From Deltaproteobacteria bacterium (GTDB lineage: Bacteria > Desulfobacterota > Syntrophobacteria > BM002), in contig JAFDGZ010000009.1 of NCBI GenBank assembly GCA_019309045.1, positions 17,695 to 81,694 on the forward strand: 64,000 nt of DNA, given 5' to 3'. The number at the start of each line of letters is the position of its first letter. Positions within the stretch are counted from its first letter, which is position 1. The notes under the pieces are model-generated. The model was not told where the DNA came from. It saw nothing but the letters and a program-made list of their open reading frames with translations, and did not search any database. The position numbers and the translations under genes were made by a program. Below are positions 36,494 through 44,595 of this stretch, piece after piece.

Positions 36494-36651
36494 ATGGACG
36501 AAAGATTCAGAGTGGCGATTTTCAAGCATGTCGAGCAGTGGCAAGGGAAGTCAGTCTCACAGCCTGTGCTGCCAGCTATGAAATCGAAGGCATCACCCTG
36601 GTCGCGGACTGTCCGGTTCTGATTTACCGGGTGGAGAAACCTCTTTTTTGA
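36494..36651 (+). pseudogene. Possible frameshifted small reading frame before ptb
   Basis: ATG 36494 opens a 42-codon frame beginning MDERFRVAIFK and ending at 36622. From about 36526 to the TGA at 36649-36651, a different frame reads ACRAVAREVSLTACAASYEI, then EGITLVADCPVLIYRVEKPLF. That second frame looks protein-like but has no start of its own after the stop at about 36489. Adding one base after FK would join the two into a 53-residue protein. It is either a decayed small gene, a sequence error or chance. The family is unknown. The first ptb gene starts two bases after the stop. Confidence 0.3.
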
Positions 36652-36652
36652 A

Positions 36653-37627
36653 ATGTCCCTCCCACATGGGGAGGATGACTTGAGGATGGGCATGGAAATG
36701 CTTAGAAGTTTTGCGGAGGTTAAACCTCTAATATCTGGCTTACCGCCAAAGGTGGTAGCAGTGGTATCTCCTCGAAATCATCAGGTCATGCTGGCACTAC
36801 GCGATGCCTGTAACGAAGGAACAGTCATTCCCACATTCATTGGCAGTCAGAAAACTATTTATGAAACTTCTGAAAAATCCGGATTCAACATTCGGGATTT
36901 CTTGGTCATTGACGAAGACGATCCGCAAGACATGGCAGACATTGGGGTAGGATTTTTGGATGATGGTAGGGCCGATTTTTTCCTGAAGGGGCAGATACCC
37001 ACCTCACATATATTCAAAGCCGTGATCAAGAATCAGGCTAGGGCCACCACTAGGAAACGGTTCAGCGTAGTCACTCTGTGGGAGATGCCAGGGCTGAACA
37101 GATTGATTGCCATCACTGATCCGGGCGTCAACATCAAGCCCGATCTTGATGACAAGATTGAGATCGTTCGAAATGCTGTCTCCCTGATGCACTTGCTTGG
37201 CTACAGCCGTCCCACAGTTCTCCTTTTATCTGCTCACAGGGGTATGAGCATGGACCTGTCCTCCAGAAGTGACGCCGAGAAAATCAGACAGGCGGTGCGA
37301 AAAGGTATGCTTGAGGGCTGCCGCGTAGTCTCAGATTTTTCCCTTTTCGATCTTTCTCTTAAAGCAAAAGCTGATTTCGATTATCAGAACGGGGTAGAGC
37401 AACCCCAATTCCCGGACATTTTTCTGGTTCCGAACCTGGAGGCTGGGAACATTCTGGTAAAGATGGACTACATCATAAAGCTCACCAGACGATCGGTCAT
37501 GCTGGGGGCTTCAGGTCCGCTGCTGCTGCCATCCAGGTCTGACACCTATGATTCCATCAAAGGAGAGATCGAATTTGGCGTCTTGATCTCTCATTGGCTC
37601 CGAGGCGGTACCAGTGAAAAGCTTTGA
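36653..37627 (+). CDS. Phosphate butyryl/acetyltransferase-like protein, first of a pair
   Basis: This phosphotransacylase-fold protein (up to 324 residues) would exchange CoA and phosphate on short acyl groups. The true start is probably ATG 36692 or 36698 (MLRSFAEV), after GAGG, since family members begin near ...SFxE. It keeps FFLKGQIPTSHIFKAVI (the KG..T motif), LVPNLEAGNILVKMD and LLLPSRSDTYDSIKGEIEFG. It has lost the central SAvExVNPxMPxTxDA and GPLxxDxAxS motifs, where it reads LLSAHRGMSMDLSSRSDAEK and RVVSDFSLFDLSLKAK. The next gene overlaps by 14 bases and shows the opposite pattern, which suggests two subunits of one enzyme. Confidence 0.85.
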   Translation: MSLPHGEDDLRMGMEMLRSFAEVKPLISGLPPKVVAVVSPRNHQVMLALRDACNEGTVIPTFIGSQKTIYETSEKSGFNIRDFLVIDEDDPQDMADIGVGFLDDGRADFFLKGQIPTSHIFKAVIKNQARATTRKRFSVVTLWEMPGLNRLIAITDPGVNIKPDLDDKIEIVRNAVSLMHLLGYSRPTVLLLSAHRGMSMDLSSRSDAEKIRQAVRKGMLEGCRVVSDFSLFDLSLKAKADFDYQNGVEQPQFPDIFLVPNLEAGNILVKMDYIIKLTRRSVMLGASGPLLLPSRSDTYDSIKGEIEFGVLISHWLRGGTSEKL

Positions 37628-38531
37628 GGATATCCTGCATCAGGCGAAAACAAGGGGAAGAAAGAGAGCCGTGGTCGCCCCCGCGCCGGGCAGTGACATG
37701 TCGGCAGCACTCTCCCGGGCAACTGATCTTGGCCTTATTCATTCTATAATTGTTGATAATGATCCTCGTGGAGGACTTGCGGAGAGAAACCCTGGTCATG
37801 TCCAAGAAGGCACTTACGATCCGAGTACTGATGATTCGCTATGGCAGGCCGTCAGGATGGTGCGCCAGGGGGAGGCAGATATCTTGATTCAGGGGGCGAA
37901 GCCCCTGGGCGATTTCCTGCACATCGTGAAAGACCCGGAGAACGGTCTGGGCACCGCGGCAACTCTCAGCTTTGTCTCTGTATTTGACTCTCTCCAGGCT
38001 GGCCGTCTTAGCCTGGTAACCGACACCCTTATCAATGACTTCCCAACACTTGAGCAAAAGATTGGTATCATCAAGAATCTTGTCAATTTTGCCCATGTTC
38101 TGGATATTAAGCGACCGAAACTTGCGGTTCTTTCGGCGCTGGAATTGGTAAATCCTGCGATTCCTTCCACCCTGGATGCGGCCATCTTGGCAAAGATGTC
38201 CGAGCGTGGCCAACTGGGAGAGGCCATGGTCGAGGGGCCTTTGGACATAGATTGTGCTGTCTCCACAGAAGCCGCCCACCGCAAAGGAGTGAGCCATCCT
38301 AATACAGGTCAATTCGATGCATTCCTGCTGCCCGATATTGAATCTGCCTATAGTTTTATGCAGTTTTTGCTCCTGTTTGGAGGCTTTCCAATGGCAGGTG
38401 TACTCCTTGGTACCCGCTCGCCCGTGGTCTTAGATCTGGATTTTCAGCGTTCTGCTGCCAGGGTAATTGAACTTGCTATTGCGGTATTAATGGCACCTCG
38501 GCTGGAGGGCGACCATGACCTGCTTCTATAA
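37614..38531 (+). CDS. ptb: Phosphate butyryltransferase-like protein, second of a pair
   Basis: This 305-residue protein is closer to classical Ptb: MKSFEDILHQAK start, VTDTLINDFPTLEQKIGIIKN, VLSALELVNPAIPSTLDAAI and VEGPLDIDCAVSTEAAHRKG. However, the CoA-loop KG..T motif reads ADILIQGAKPLGDF without the Lys. The VPNLEAGN motif reads LPDIESAYSF, and the C-terminal SRSDSxxxK motif reads GTRSPVVLDLDFQ. These are the motifs kept by the upstream paralogue. It overlaps that gene by 14 bases and buk by 17, so the three are translated together. Likely reaction with butyrate kinase: acyl-CoA to acyl phosphate to acid plus ATP. Substrate chain length is unknown. Confidence 0.88.
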   Translation: MKSFEDILHQAKTRGRKRAVVAPAPGSDMSAALSRATDLGLIHSIIVDNDPRGGLAERNPGHVQEGTYDPSTDDSLWQAVRMVRQGEADILIQGAKPLGDFLHIVKDPENGLGTAATLSFVSVFDSLQAGRLSLVTDTLINDFPTLEQKIGIIKNLVNFAHVLDIKRPKLAVLSALELVNPAIPSTLDAAILAKMSERGQLGEAMVEGPLDIDCAVSTEAAHRKGVSHPNTGQFDAFLLPDIESAYSFMQFLLLFGGFPMAGVLLGTRSPVVLDLDFQRSAARVIELAIAVLMAPRLEGDHDLLL

Positions 38532-39597
38532 GATTTTGCTATTGAATATTGGCTCTACGAGCACCAAACTTGCCTTTTTTGACAAGGATCACTTGAAGAT
38601 CCAGGAGACCATTGCCCACACCCCTCAGCAACTAGGCTCTCTCTCTCACTATATGGAGCAGCTTGTCTTACGCAAGGAATGCATTGAAAAATTCTTGTTG
38701 AAAAACCGGGTACTGTTTGATCATCTGGACTTGGTCGTAAGTCGCGGCGGTCTTACCGCACCGGTTTCCTCCGGGGTGTATCTCATTGATGTAAGGATGT
38801 GTGAGGACCTGCGCTCCGGGAAATACGGCCGGCATCCCACCAACCTGGGACCGCTCATCGCCTACGATTTGGCAAAGCAGGCCGGCACCCGGGCCGTGAT
38901 TGTGGACAGCCCCAGCACTGACGAATATCATCCTCTCGCCAGGATCTCCGGCATTCCGGAGATTGAGAGAAAGAGCGCGTTTCACGCCCTCAACCAGAAG
39001 GCTGCGGCGAGAAAGGCTGCAGACGAAATTGGGATTCCTTATGAAGAGAGCAACATGGTCGTGGCCCACCTAGGTGGCGGCATCAGCATCGGTGCTCATC
39101 AGAATGGCAGGGTCATAGACAGCACGATCGGTCTCGGGGAAGGTCCGATGACCCCGGAACGGGCTGGGAGCCTTCCAACTCTGGAGCTCCTTCGGCTTCT
39201 AGAGACAGAGAAATTTAACCTAACAGAATTGCGTAGGCGTCTCACATCTGCAGGTGGTTTGCTTGGATATCTGGGGACGAATGATCTCAGCAAAATAGAA
39301 GAAATGATCAGCCAGGGAGATGAGCGGGCGCAATTGTTGCTGCGAGCAGTGGCATATCAAGTTGCCAAAGATGTCGGTGGCATGAGCACGGTGCTGGACG
39401 GCGATGTGGATGCAGTCGTGTTGACTGGTGGTCTGGCCAACTCTAGAATGCTGGTGGAATGGATTAGCGGACGGGTCGAGTTCATCGCGCCGGTTAAAGT
39501 GTATCCTGGAGAGAATGAGATGCTTGCTCTGGCCGAAGGCGCTCTCAGGGTTCTATCCGGAGCAGAAGCAATCAAGCGTTACCACCCTGCAGGGTAA
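38515..39597 (+). CDS. buk: Butyrate kinase (acetate/butyrate kinase family)
   Basis: Buk makes ATP from acyl phosphate and ADP, releasing butyrate or a branched acid. The 360 residues fit the family. The ASKHA-fold phosphate loop is LLLNIGSTSTKLAFF (about 8-22). VVSRGGLTAPVSSGVYLID and NMVVAHLGGGISIGAHQNGRVID are signatures. EGPMTPERAGSLPTLEL and AVVLTGGLANSRMLVEWI complete the nucleotide site. It overlaps the second ptb-like gene by 17 bases, so expression is coupled. Branched-chain substrates (isobutyrate, isovalerate) are possible given the nearby leucine-type genes, but this cannot be read directly. Confidence 0.95.
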   Translation: MTCFYKILLLNIGSTSTKLAFFDKDHLKIQETIAHTPQQLGSLSHYMEQLVLRKECIEKFLLKNRVLFDHLDLVVSRGGLTAPVSSGVYLIDVRMCEDLRSGKYGRHPTNLGPLIAYDLAKQAGTRAVIVDSPSTDEYHPLARISGIPEIERKSAFHALNQKAAARKAADEIGIPYEESNMVVAHLGGGISIGAHQNGRVIDSTIGLGEGPMTPERAGSLPTLELLRLLETEKFNLTELRRRLTSAGGLLGYLGTNDLSKIEEMISQGDERAQLLLRAVAYQVAKDVGGMSTVLDGDVDAVVLTGGLANSRMLVEWISGRVEFIAPVKVYPGENEMLALAEGALRVLSGAEAIKRYHPAG

Positions 39598-39881
39598 TTT
39601 CTTAGCGTTAGCTTAGTGAGTGCACTCAATGTCTAGAAAAGAACTTTATCTGTATACGGTATGATCTTGAGGCTGAGAAAATGTGGGCTTGCTCCATACC
39701 TCAAGCGCTTCCCACTCAAACTTGTGTAAACCCTCTGTTGATGTACTGGTGCTCATTTCCTGCAGTTCAAAACTTTCTGGGTCTGAGAACTCTGTGACAG
39801 ATACCCATGGCGTTTTCAGATCCAGAAGCAAGGCAAGCTACTTCTGAGCTCGTGACCGGACATGGGCTGACAGCAAAATAT

Positions 39882-40310
39882 TTATAGTATTTTCATGAGA
39901 GTGATCTTGAAAGTGATACTTTGCCCGGCAAGAGGGTCGTTGGCATCAAGAACTATGTTGTCTTCAGTAATGTTTTTCACGACGACAAGAGCAGTGGTGC
40001 CGTCGCGCAACCGTACTTGCAGTCTCTTTCCCAACTCTAAATCCAGGTCTGCGGGAAATTCGGATCTTTCGAATATGAACAGAAGGTCCTTCCTGTAGTC
40101 TCCGTAGGCCTCTTTCGGCGATAGAGTGATTGTCTTTGTGTCCCCTTCGATCATGCCCACTACAGCCTCTTCAAAACCTGGGAGAACGCTCTTTTGTCCT
40201 ATGATAAATTCAAAAGGCTCTTCTCCCACAGTAGAACCGAATACGGTCCCATCTTCCAAGGATCCAGTGAAATGCACCCTTACTTTATCCCCTATTCTTG
40301 CCACAGCCAT
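39882..40310 (-). CDS. FKBP-type peptidyl-prolyl isomerase (SlyD-like)
   Basis: This 142-residue cytoplasmic isomerase/chaperone starts MAVARIGDKVRVHFTGSLEDG at ATG 40310 with AAAAGGAG upstream; the longer reading to 40382 has no SD. FKBP motifs are FEFIIGQKSVLPGFEEAVVGM and KTITLSPKEAYGDY. An IF (insert-in-flap) domain lies between, and the end is VLDANDPLAGQSITFKITL, as in SlyD. The His-rich metal-binding tail of E. coli SlyD is missing. It is convergent with buk, from which a 284-base gap separates it. That gap holds a 12-base palindrome (39617-39628, TGAGTGCACTCA) and no supported gene. Confidence 0.93.
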   Translation of the reverse strand: MAVARIGDKVRVHFTGSLEDGTVFGSTVGEEPFEFIIGQKSVLPGFEEAVVGMIEGDTKTITLSPKEAYGDYRKDLLFIFERSEFPADLDLELGKRLQVRLRDGTTALVVVKNITEDNIVLDANDPLAGQSITFKITLMKIL

Positions 40311-40504
40311 TCTTTCTCCTTTTCCTTCCCAAGACTGCTGCTCAGAGATGCCAGGATGTTGCGCCAGGTTCGCCGTCAGCAAAACAACCGCGGCCGGCTA
40401 AGGCCACACAACTCAACAGGCAGCTGAACATCTCCCAACGGGCTAAAGAGAAAATCAGTCTGCCCCGGCTGTTGTTGTCATGAATCGATGCAACAGTTGC
40501 CACG

Positions 40505-40669
40505 CTATTCTTTTGCTTCAGCCGCTGGTTCTTTGCCAGCGTCCAACTCCTCTGCACTGCCTGCGCCTCTCTTCCTGTTCAGCCGCCGTTCCATCTTTTT
40601 CTGCGCTTTCAACTTTCGTTTGATTTCTTTCTGTCGCTTCTTGAAGCTGTGTGGACTGGGCTTTGCCAA
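40505..40669 (-). CDS. Small highly basic protein, TTG start, unknown function
   Basis: This 54-residue ORF starts at TTG 40669 directly after AAGGAGGAGAT, one of the best SD sequences in the window, and ends at the TAG at 40505. It reads MAKPSPHSFKKRQKEIKRKL, then KAQKKMERRLNRKRGAGSAE, and ends in an acidic, Ala-rich tail (ELDAGKEPAAEAKE). The basic half is about half Lys/Arg with a long helix pattern, suggesting RNA, ribosome or nucleoid contact. I recall similar short HSFxKRQKE proteins in deltaproteobacteria, without known function. The overlapping frames on either strand lack SD. It is not obviously linked to the neighbouring isomerase, 195 bases downstream. Confidence 0.7.
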   Translation of the reverse strand: MAKPSPHSFKKRQKEIKRKLKAQKKMERRLNRKRGAGSAEELDAGKEPAAEAKE

Positions 40670-40824
40670 ATCTCCTCCTTTTTTTGTGTCGCTTGTCGCT
40701 GACCAGATGCAGCGCCCTGCCAGCCAACCCTGCGAGCATTCACAGGACTGCTGCTCTGCAATCGTTCACTGCCAGGACAGCCCCAGTGCAAACGAAGCTG
40801 CCTGTCCTGCCTTTTCAGGTCGAC

Positions 40825-40859
40825 AAAAAGACCCCGAGCCTTGCACAGGCTTAGGGGTC
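40825..40859 (-). terminator. Strong rho-independent terminator, no upstream gene
   Basis: On the minus strand GACCCC pairs with GGGGTC and, inside, AGCCT pairs with AGGCT around GTGCA (40830-40859). TTTTT follows (40829-40825). The next minus-strand gene upstream of it would lie beyond 41174, where asnS runs the other way, so its transcript is unexplained. Confidence 0.75.
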
Positions 40860-41139
40860 ACTTGCCAGAAGCAATAGGCAACTCCCCTTTAGCTTGGCAT
40901 CTTTCCTCAACTATGTCAACCAGTTGTTTGGAGCAACCGCCTCAGCCTCGTGCTGGCGCTCCTGTTTCTCAAAGGACAGCAGGTAGTATACTATCCGATT
41001 ATATGACTTATCTGCTCTGTAGCGGATTTACTTCAGAGGCAATCTATGGTTTATTTTGCTGGGACAGCCTGGCAGGAAAAGCGGTCGCTGCTGCCTGCCT
41101 GGAATGCCCTGCCTGAGAAATGTGCAGGAGTTTTGCAAC

Positions 41140-41166
41140 AGGAGGCAGACACCTCCTTGTGAGGAG
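41140..41166 (+). promoter_or_regulatory. Alternative hairpins covering the asnS ribosome site
   Basis: AGGAGG (41140-41145) can pair with CCTCCT (41152-41157). The same CTCCT (41153-41157) can instead pair with AGGAG (41162-41166), which is part of the asnS SD. The two stems exclude each other. A translational switch is possible but speculative. Confidence 0.35.
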
Positions 41167-41174
41167 AGGTCCTG

Positions 41175-42560
41175 ATGAGAAGAATAAGGGTTGTGGAGGC
41201 TATTCACTCTGATATTCCTTTGGAGAGCATCCTGATCAAAGGATGGGTTCGCAGCAGAAGAGACGCCAAGGGCTTTTCATTTCTGGATGTAAATGACGGC
41301 TCCTGTCTGAAAAATATCCAGGTGATTGTGGATGCAGCGATTCCGGCCTACCAGATCCTCAAACGAGTCAATACCGGCGCCGCCGTAGAAGTGGCGGGCT
41401 CTCTCGTGGACTCGCCTGGCAAGGGCCAGAGGTGGGAGTTGCAAGCCGATGATCTCAAGCTGATAGGCGCATCTGAGCAGCAGAGTTATCCGTTGCAGAA
41501 AAAGCGCCACACAGATGAGTTTCTCCGGACGATTGCTCATCTCCGACCGAGGACTAACAAGTACGGGGCCCTGTTTCGCATCCGTTCGGAGTGTTCGTTT
41601 GCCGTACACCAGTTTTTCAGAGAGCGTGGATTCTTTTTGCTCCACTCACCTATCATTACCGGCTCTGACTGCGAAGGAGCCGGAGAACTCTTTAGAGTAA
41701 CCACTCTACCGCCTCTGGCCCACTCCCTGCCTGCAGGAGAGAATCCCTTTGCTGAAGATTTTTTTGGCAAAGAGGCGAGTCTCACGGTTTCCGGGCAGTT
41801 AGAGGCAGAAGTATTTGCCTGCTCTCTGGGAAATGTCTACACTTTCGGTCCCACTTTTCGGGCGGAGAATTCCAACACCCCTCGCCATGCGGCCGAGTTC
41901 TGGATGATCGAGCCGGAGATGGCCTTCGCTGATCTAAATGACAACATGGATCTGGCGGAAGAACTGGTCAAGTATTTGACTACTCACATCATGGAGCACT
42001 GCCAGGAGGACCTGGAGCTGTTCATGAGATTCGTGGACAAGAATCTCCGGACAGCCTTGCAGGTTATTGTGGAAGAATCCTATGCGAGAATTTCCTACTC
42101 GGAAGCGATCCAGGTTTTGCAAGGTTCAGGCAAAGAGTTTGACTTTCCTGTGGAATTCGAAGCGGATCTCCAGACCGAGCACGAAAGATATCTCTGCGAG
42201 AAACATTTTGGCAAGCCTGTGATCGTCTACAACTATCCAAAGGAAATCAAGCCCTTCTATATGCGGCTCAATGACGATCAGCGAACCGTGGCCGCCATGG
42301 ATCTGCTGGTACCCAGGGTGGGAGAGTTGATCGGCGGCAGCCAGCGCGAGGAGCGCTATGAAGTGCTGCGAAGACGTCTAGTGGAAAATGGTATGAATCC
42401 TGAGGATTACTGGTGGTATCTAGACCTGCGGCGTTTCGGCTCTGTACCCCACTCCGGCTTTGGACTCGGCTTCGAAAGATTTCTCATGATGGTCACCGGG
42501 GTGAGCAACATCCGTGATGTCATCCCCTTTCCTCGAACTCCCAAGCATCTGGAATTTTAA
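41175..42560 (+). CDS. asnS: Asparaginyl-tRNA synthetase
   Basis: This class IIb synthetase charges tRNA-Asn. In 461 residues it has the N-terminal OB-fold anticodon domain (ILIKGWVRSRRDAKGFSFLDVNDGS). Motif 2 is in GPTFRAENSNTPRHAAEFWMIEPE and motif 3 is SGFGLGFERFLMMVTGVSNIRDVIPFPR. The AsnRS-type SGQLEAE segment (VSGQLEAEVFACSLGNVYTF) and HAAEFWMIEPE favour Asn over Asp specificity. The ATG follows GAGGAGAGG. It appears monocistronic and convergent with the chelatase genes. With a dedicated AsnRS, the indirect Gln/Asp amidotransferase route is not essential for Asn. Confidence 0.97.
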   Translation: MRRIRVVEAIHSDIPLESILIKGWVRSRRDAKGFSFLDVNDGSCLKNIQVIVDAAIPAYQILKRVNTGAAVEVAGSLVDSPGKGQRWELQADDLKLIGASEQQSYPLQKKRHTDEFLRTIAHLRPRTNKYGALFRIRSECSFAVHQFFRERGFFLLHSPIITGSDCEGAGELFRVTTLPPLAHSLPAGENPFAEDFFGKEASLTVSGQLEAEVFACSLGNVYTFGPTFRAENSNTPRHAAEFWMIEPEMAFADLNDNMDLAEELVKYLTTHIMEHCQEDLELFMRFVDKNLRTALQVIVEESYARISYSEAIQVLQGSGKEFDFPVEFEADLQTEHERYLCEKHFGKPVIVYNYPKEIKPFYMRLNDDQRTVAAMDLLVPRVGELIGGSQREERYEVLRRRLVENGMNPEDYWWYLDLRRFGSVPHSGFGLGFERFLMMVTGVSNIRDVIPFPRTPKHLEF

Positions 42561-42623
42561 GATAAAATATTTTTGAACAACAAGTTGCTCTGCTATTGTC
42601 GCCAGGCTGCCAACCCAGAGGCT

Positions 42624-43463
42624 TCATAAGGGCAGTTCGATCACCCCGTGCAACCGTATCTTCTCTGCGGATATATAGCTGGCCCCCATGGCGCGGGCCA
42701 GCTGGGGGCCATAGCCAAAGCTACAGGGATCTTCCTCGGTGTCCACGAAAATGCTCTCGATTCCTGCTGACTTTACCACAGAAGCATAGTGCATGGCTTC
42801 GTCGTACGGGTCGCTGTATTCGAGGGCCACATTACCTCTGCCGTCGGAAACCACCACCAGAACGGGCCGCAGTTGGGCATTTTTCCGCTGCTGGCGTCGA
42901 AGAAGGACCACAGCCTCTTTGAGGCCGAGACCTAGAGGCGTCTTGCCGCCGACAGAGAGCTTGCGCAGGTGCTTTCTGGCCACCAGTGGACTTCTGGTAA
43001 AGGGGAGAATGAGCTCGGTCTGGGCAGCCCTGAAGGCGAGCAGCGCCACCTGGTCCCTCTTGTGGTAGGCATCGGTGAGCAGAGAGAAGACAATGCCTTT
43101 GGTGAAGGTCATCCTCCGGTTGGCTCCCATAGAGCCGCTGGCGTCCACCAGAAAGAGTATGGTGGCAGCTGTGGCCTGCAGCCGCACCTTTTCTCGAATG
43201 TCCTGGGTGGCGATCCGTATGAGCCTGCGAGTCTGACGGCTGCACTGGCGCCCGGCAGCAGCTCGCAGGCTGGCGTCCAGGGCAATGCTTTGCGGCCTTC
43301 CCAGTGGAAGCCTGCTCTTGATATAGCGGCCGCCGGCGGTGATGGCCGCCTGGCGCGGTCTGCGACCCCGGGGCAGCCGCTTCTCCTGCCGCCTCGCTCT
43401 GCTCTGGCTCTTGACCACTAGAGGCGGGCCAATATCGAAGCGTCTGCCCCAGTCAAGGGTCAA
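42624..43463 (-). CDS. Chelatase D-type subunit, VWA domain (BchD/ChlD C-terminal-like)
   Basis: This 279-residue protein corresponds to the C-terminal half of Mg-chelatase subunit D. The N-terminus is a basic linker (SQSRARRQEKRLPRGRRPRQ). The integrin/VWA domain follows with the MIDAS motif FLVDASGSMG (about 107-113), VGGKTPLGLGL (Thr) and VVVSDGRGNVAL (Asp). The start codon overlaps the chelatase I stop by four bases (ATGA), so the two are translated together. No porphyrin or cobalamin gene or large H/CobN subunit is adjacent. The metal and substrate are unknown (Mg, Co or Ni chelation, or protein remodelling). Confidence 0.9.
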   Translation of the reverse strand: MTLDWGRRFDIGPPLVVKSQSRARRQEKRLPRGRRPRQAAITAGGRYIKSRLPLGRPQSIALDASLRAAAGRQCSRQTRRLIRIATQDIREKVRLQATAATILFLVDASGSMGANRRMTFTKGIVFSLLTDAYHKRDQVALLAFRAAQTELILPFTRSPLVARKHLRKLSVGGKTPLGLGLKEAVVLLRRQQRKNAQLRPVLVVVSDGRGNVALEYSDPYDEAMHYASVVKSAGIESIFVDTEEDPCSFGYGPQLARAMGASYISAEKIRLHGVIELPL

Positions 43464-44566
43464 TGAGCCTCTGCCTGGGAGTTTTTTTTTAACCGCACAG
43501 AGGCCTGGGGCTTCTCCAGGGTGCTCTCCTCAACTTCGATTACCTTTTCCAGGACCTGGTCGATTTTTTCGAGAGGCGACTGTTCATCAGCGGGATCTAT
43601 GCGCAACCGGTGCGGCAACACGAGCTGGGCAGCTGTGGCCACCTCCCGCAGGGTGACCTCGTTCAGGCCTGCATAGGCGGCCAGGGCTGTAGCTGTCTTG
43701 GCCATGGCAATGTCGGCCCGGTGACCGTCCGTGCCTGCCATCACGGCCAGACGGCTGATAGCAGCGAGGGATTTGCTGGAGAGCTCCACGCGGGCCACTC
43801 TTTCTTTGGCTTCAAGGATGTGATTTACCAGGGCCTGTTCTTTTTGGCGCCATTGTGAATAGAAGGCTTGCGGGGCACGTTCAAAGCTGAGGCACCTCGC
43901 CACCACTTCACACCGCAGGTTCTCGTCGTCGATGCCTGTCACCTCGGCACACAGAGAGAAGCGGTCCTGCAACTGGGGCCGCAATTCCCCTTCATCCGGA
44001 TTCATAGTACCCACCAGGATGAATTTGCTGGGATGGCTGTAAGAGATTCCTTCCCTTTCCACCACGTTTACCCCCATGGCTGCCACATCCAGAAGTATGT
44101 CAACCAGATGATCAGGCAGGAGGTTGACCTCATCCACGTAGAGAAATCCTCTGTGAGCTCTGGCGAGCAGACCAGGCTGAAAGGCCTTCTCTCCCTGACG
44201 CACTGCCTGCTCGATATCCAGTGTTCCCAGGACCATTTCCTCGGTGGCACCCAGAGGGAGATCCACCACTTTCATCCGTTCCTGAGCAGTGGGCATGCTC
44301 TCGTGCCGTTGGTAGCGTTCCAGGCATCGTTGGCACATCAAACTGGGATCTTTGGGATGACAGCGGAACAGGCAGTCGGCCACCACCGGAACAGGAGGCA
44401 GAAGACTTGCCAGGGCCCGCACTGCGGTGGATTTGCCGGTGCCGCGCTCGCCGCGGATAAGCACGCCGCCGATCTCTGGATAGATCAGACTGAGAACCAG
44501 GGCTTGCTTCATGCGCTCCTGGCCTACAATTGCCGTGAAGGGAAATGGTAGGCGATAATGTTTCAT
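43460..44566 (-). CDS. Chelatase I-type AAA+ subunit (BchI/ChlI-like)
   Basis: This 368-residue AAA+ ATPase of the Mg-chelatase type has Walker A IRGERGTGKST (about 37-47), Walker B RGFLYVDEVNLL, a sensor/PS1 segment VGTMNPDEGELRPQLQDRF and an Arg finger region. Between Walker A and B it has a Cys cluster DCLFRCHPKDPSLMCQRC, a likely zinc site common in bacterial copies. It starts FTAIVGQERMKQAL, as BchI does. It forms a four-base overlap with the VWA partner. The upstream membrane HEYAHH gene is divergent. No H-subunit is seen in this window. Confidence 0.92.
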   Translation of the reverse strand: MKHYRLPFPFTAIVGQERMKQALVLSLIYPEIGGVLIRGERGTGKSTAVRALASLLPPVPVVADCLFRCHPKDPSLMCQRCLERYQRHESMPTAQERMKVVDLPLGATEEMVLGTLDIEQAVRQGEKAFQPGLLARAHRGFLYVDEVNLLPDHLVDILLDVAAMGVNVVEREGISYSHPSKFILVGTMNPDEGELRPQLQDRFSLCAEVTGIDDENLRCEVVARCLSFERAPQAFYSQWRQKEQALVNHILEAKERVARVELSSKSLAAISRLAVMAGTDGHRADIAMAKTATALAAYAGLNEVTLREVATAAQLVLPHRLRIDPADEQSPLEKIDQVLEKVIEVEESTLEKPQASVRLKKNSQAEAH

Positions 44567-44595
44567 AGCTTGACACTTTTAGCAGAATATGGTCA

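Larger units (their letters stand above)
36320..36652. other. Intergenic region before ptb/buk operon
   Basis: This 333-base gap holds a promoter candidate and a small broken-looking reading frame, both listed separately. No other gene is supported. Confidence 0.5.
40670..41174. other. Intergenic region before asnS, possible small RNA
   Basis: This 505-base region has no supported protein gene. It contains a strong terminator that reads on the minus strand (40825-40859). Upstream of it is about 130 bases with several possible stems and a TATAAT at 41003-40998 on the same strand. Nearer to asnS it holds two alternative hairpins (41140-41166). Confidence 0.45.

Noticed and set aside
39646..39831. 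61-codon minus-strand frame between buk and the FKBP gene
   Set aside because: It has a TTG start with no SD and no recognisable motif; the composition is only weakly protein-like.
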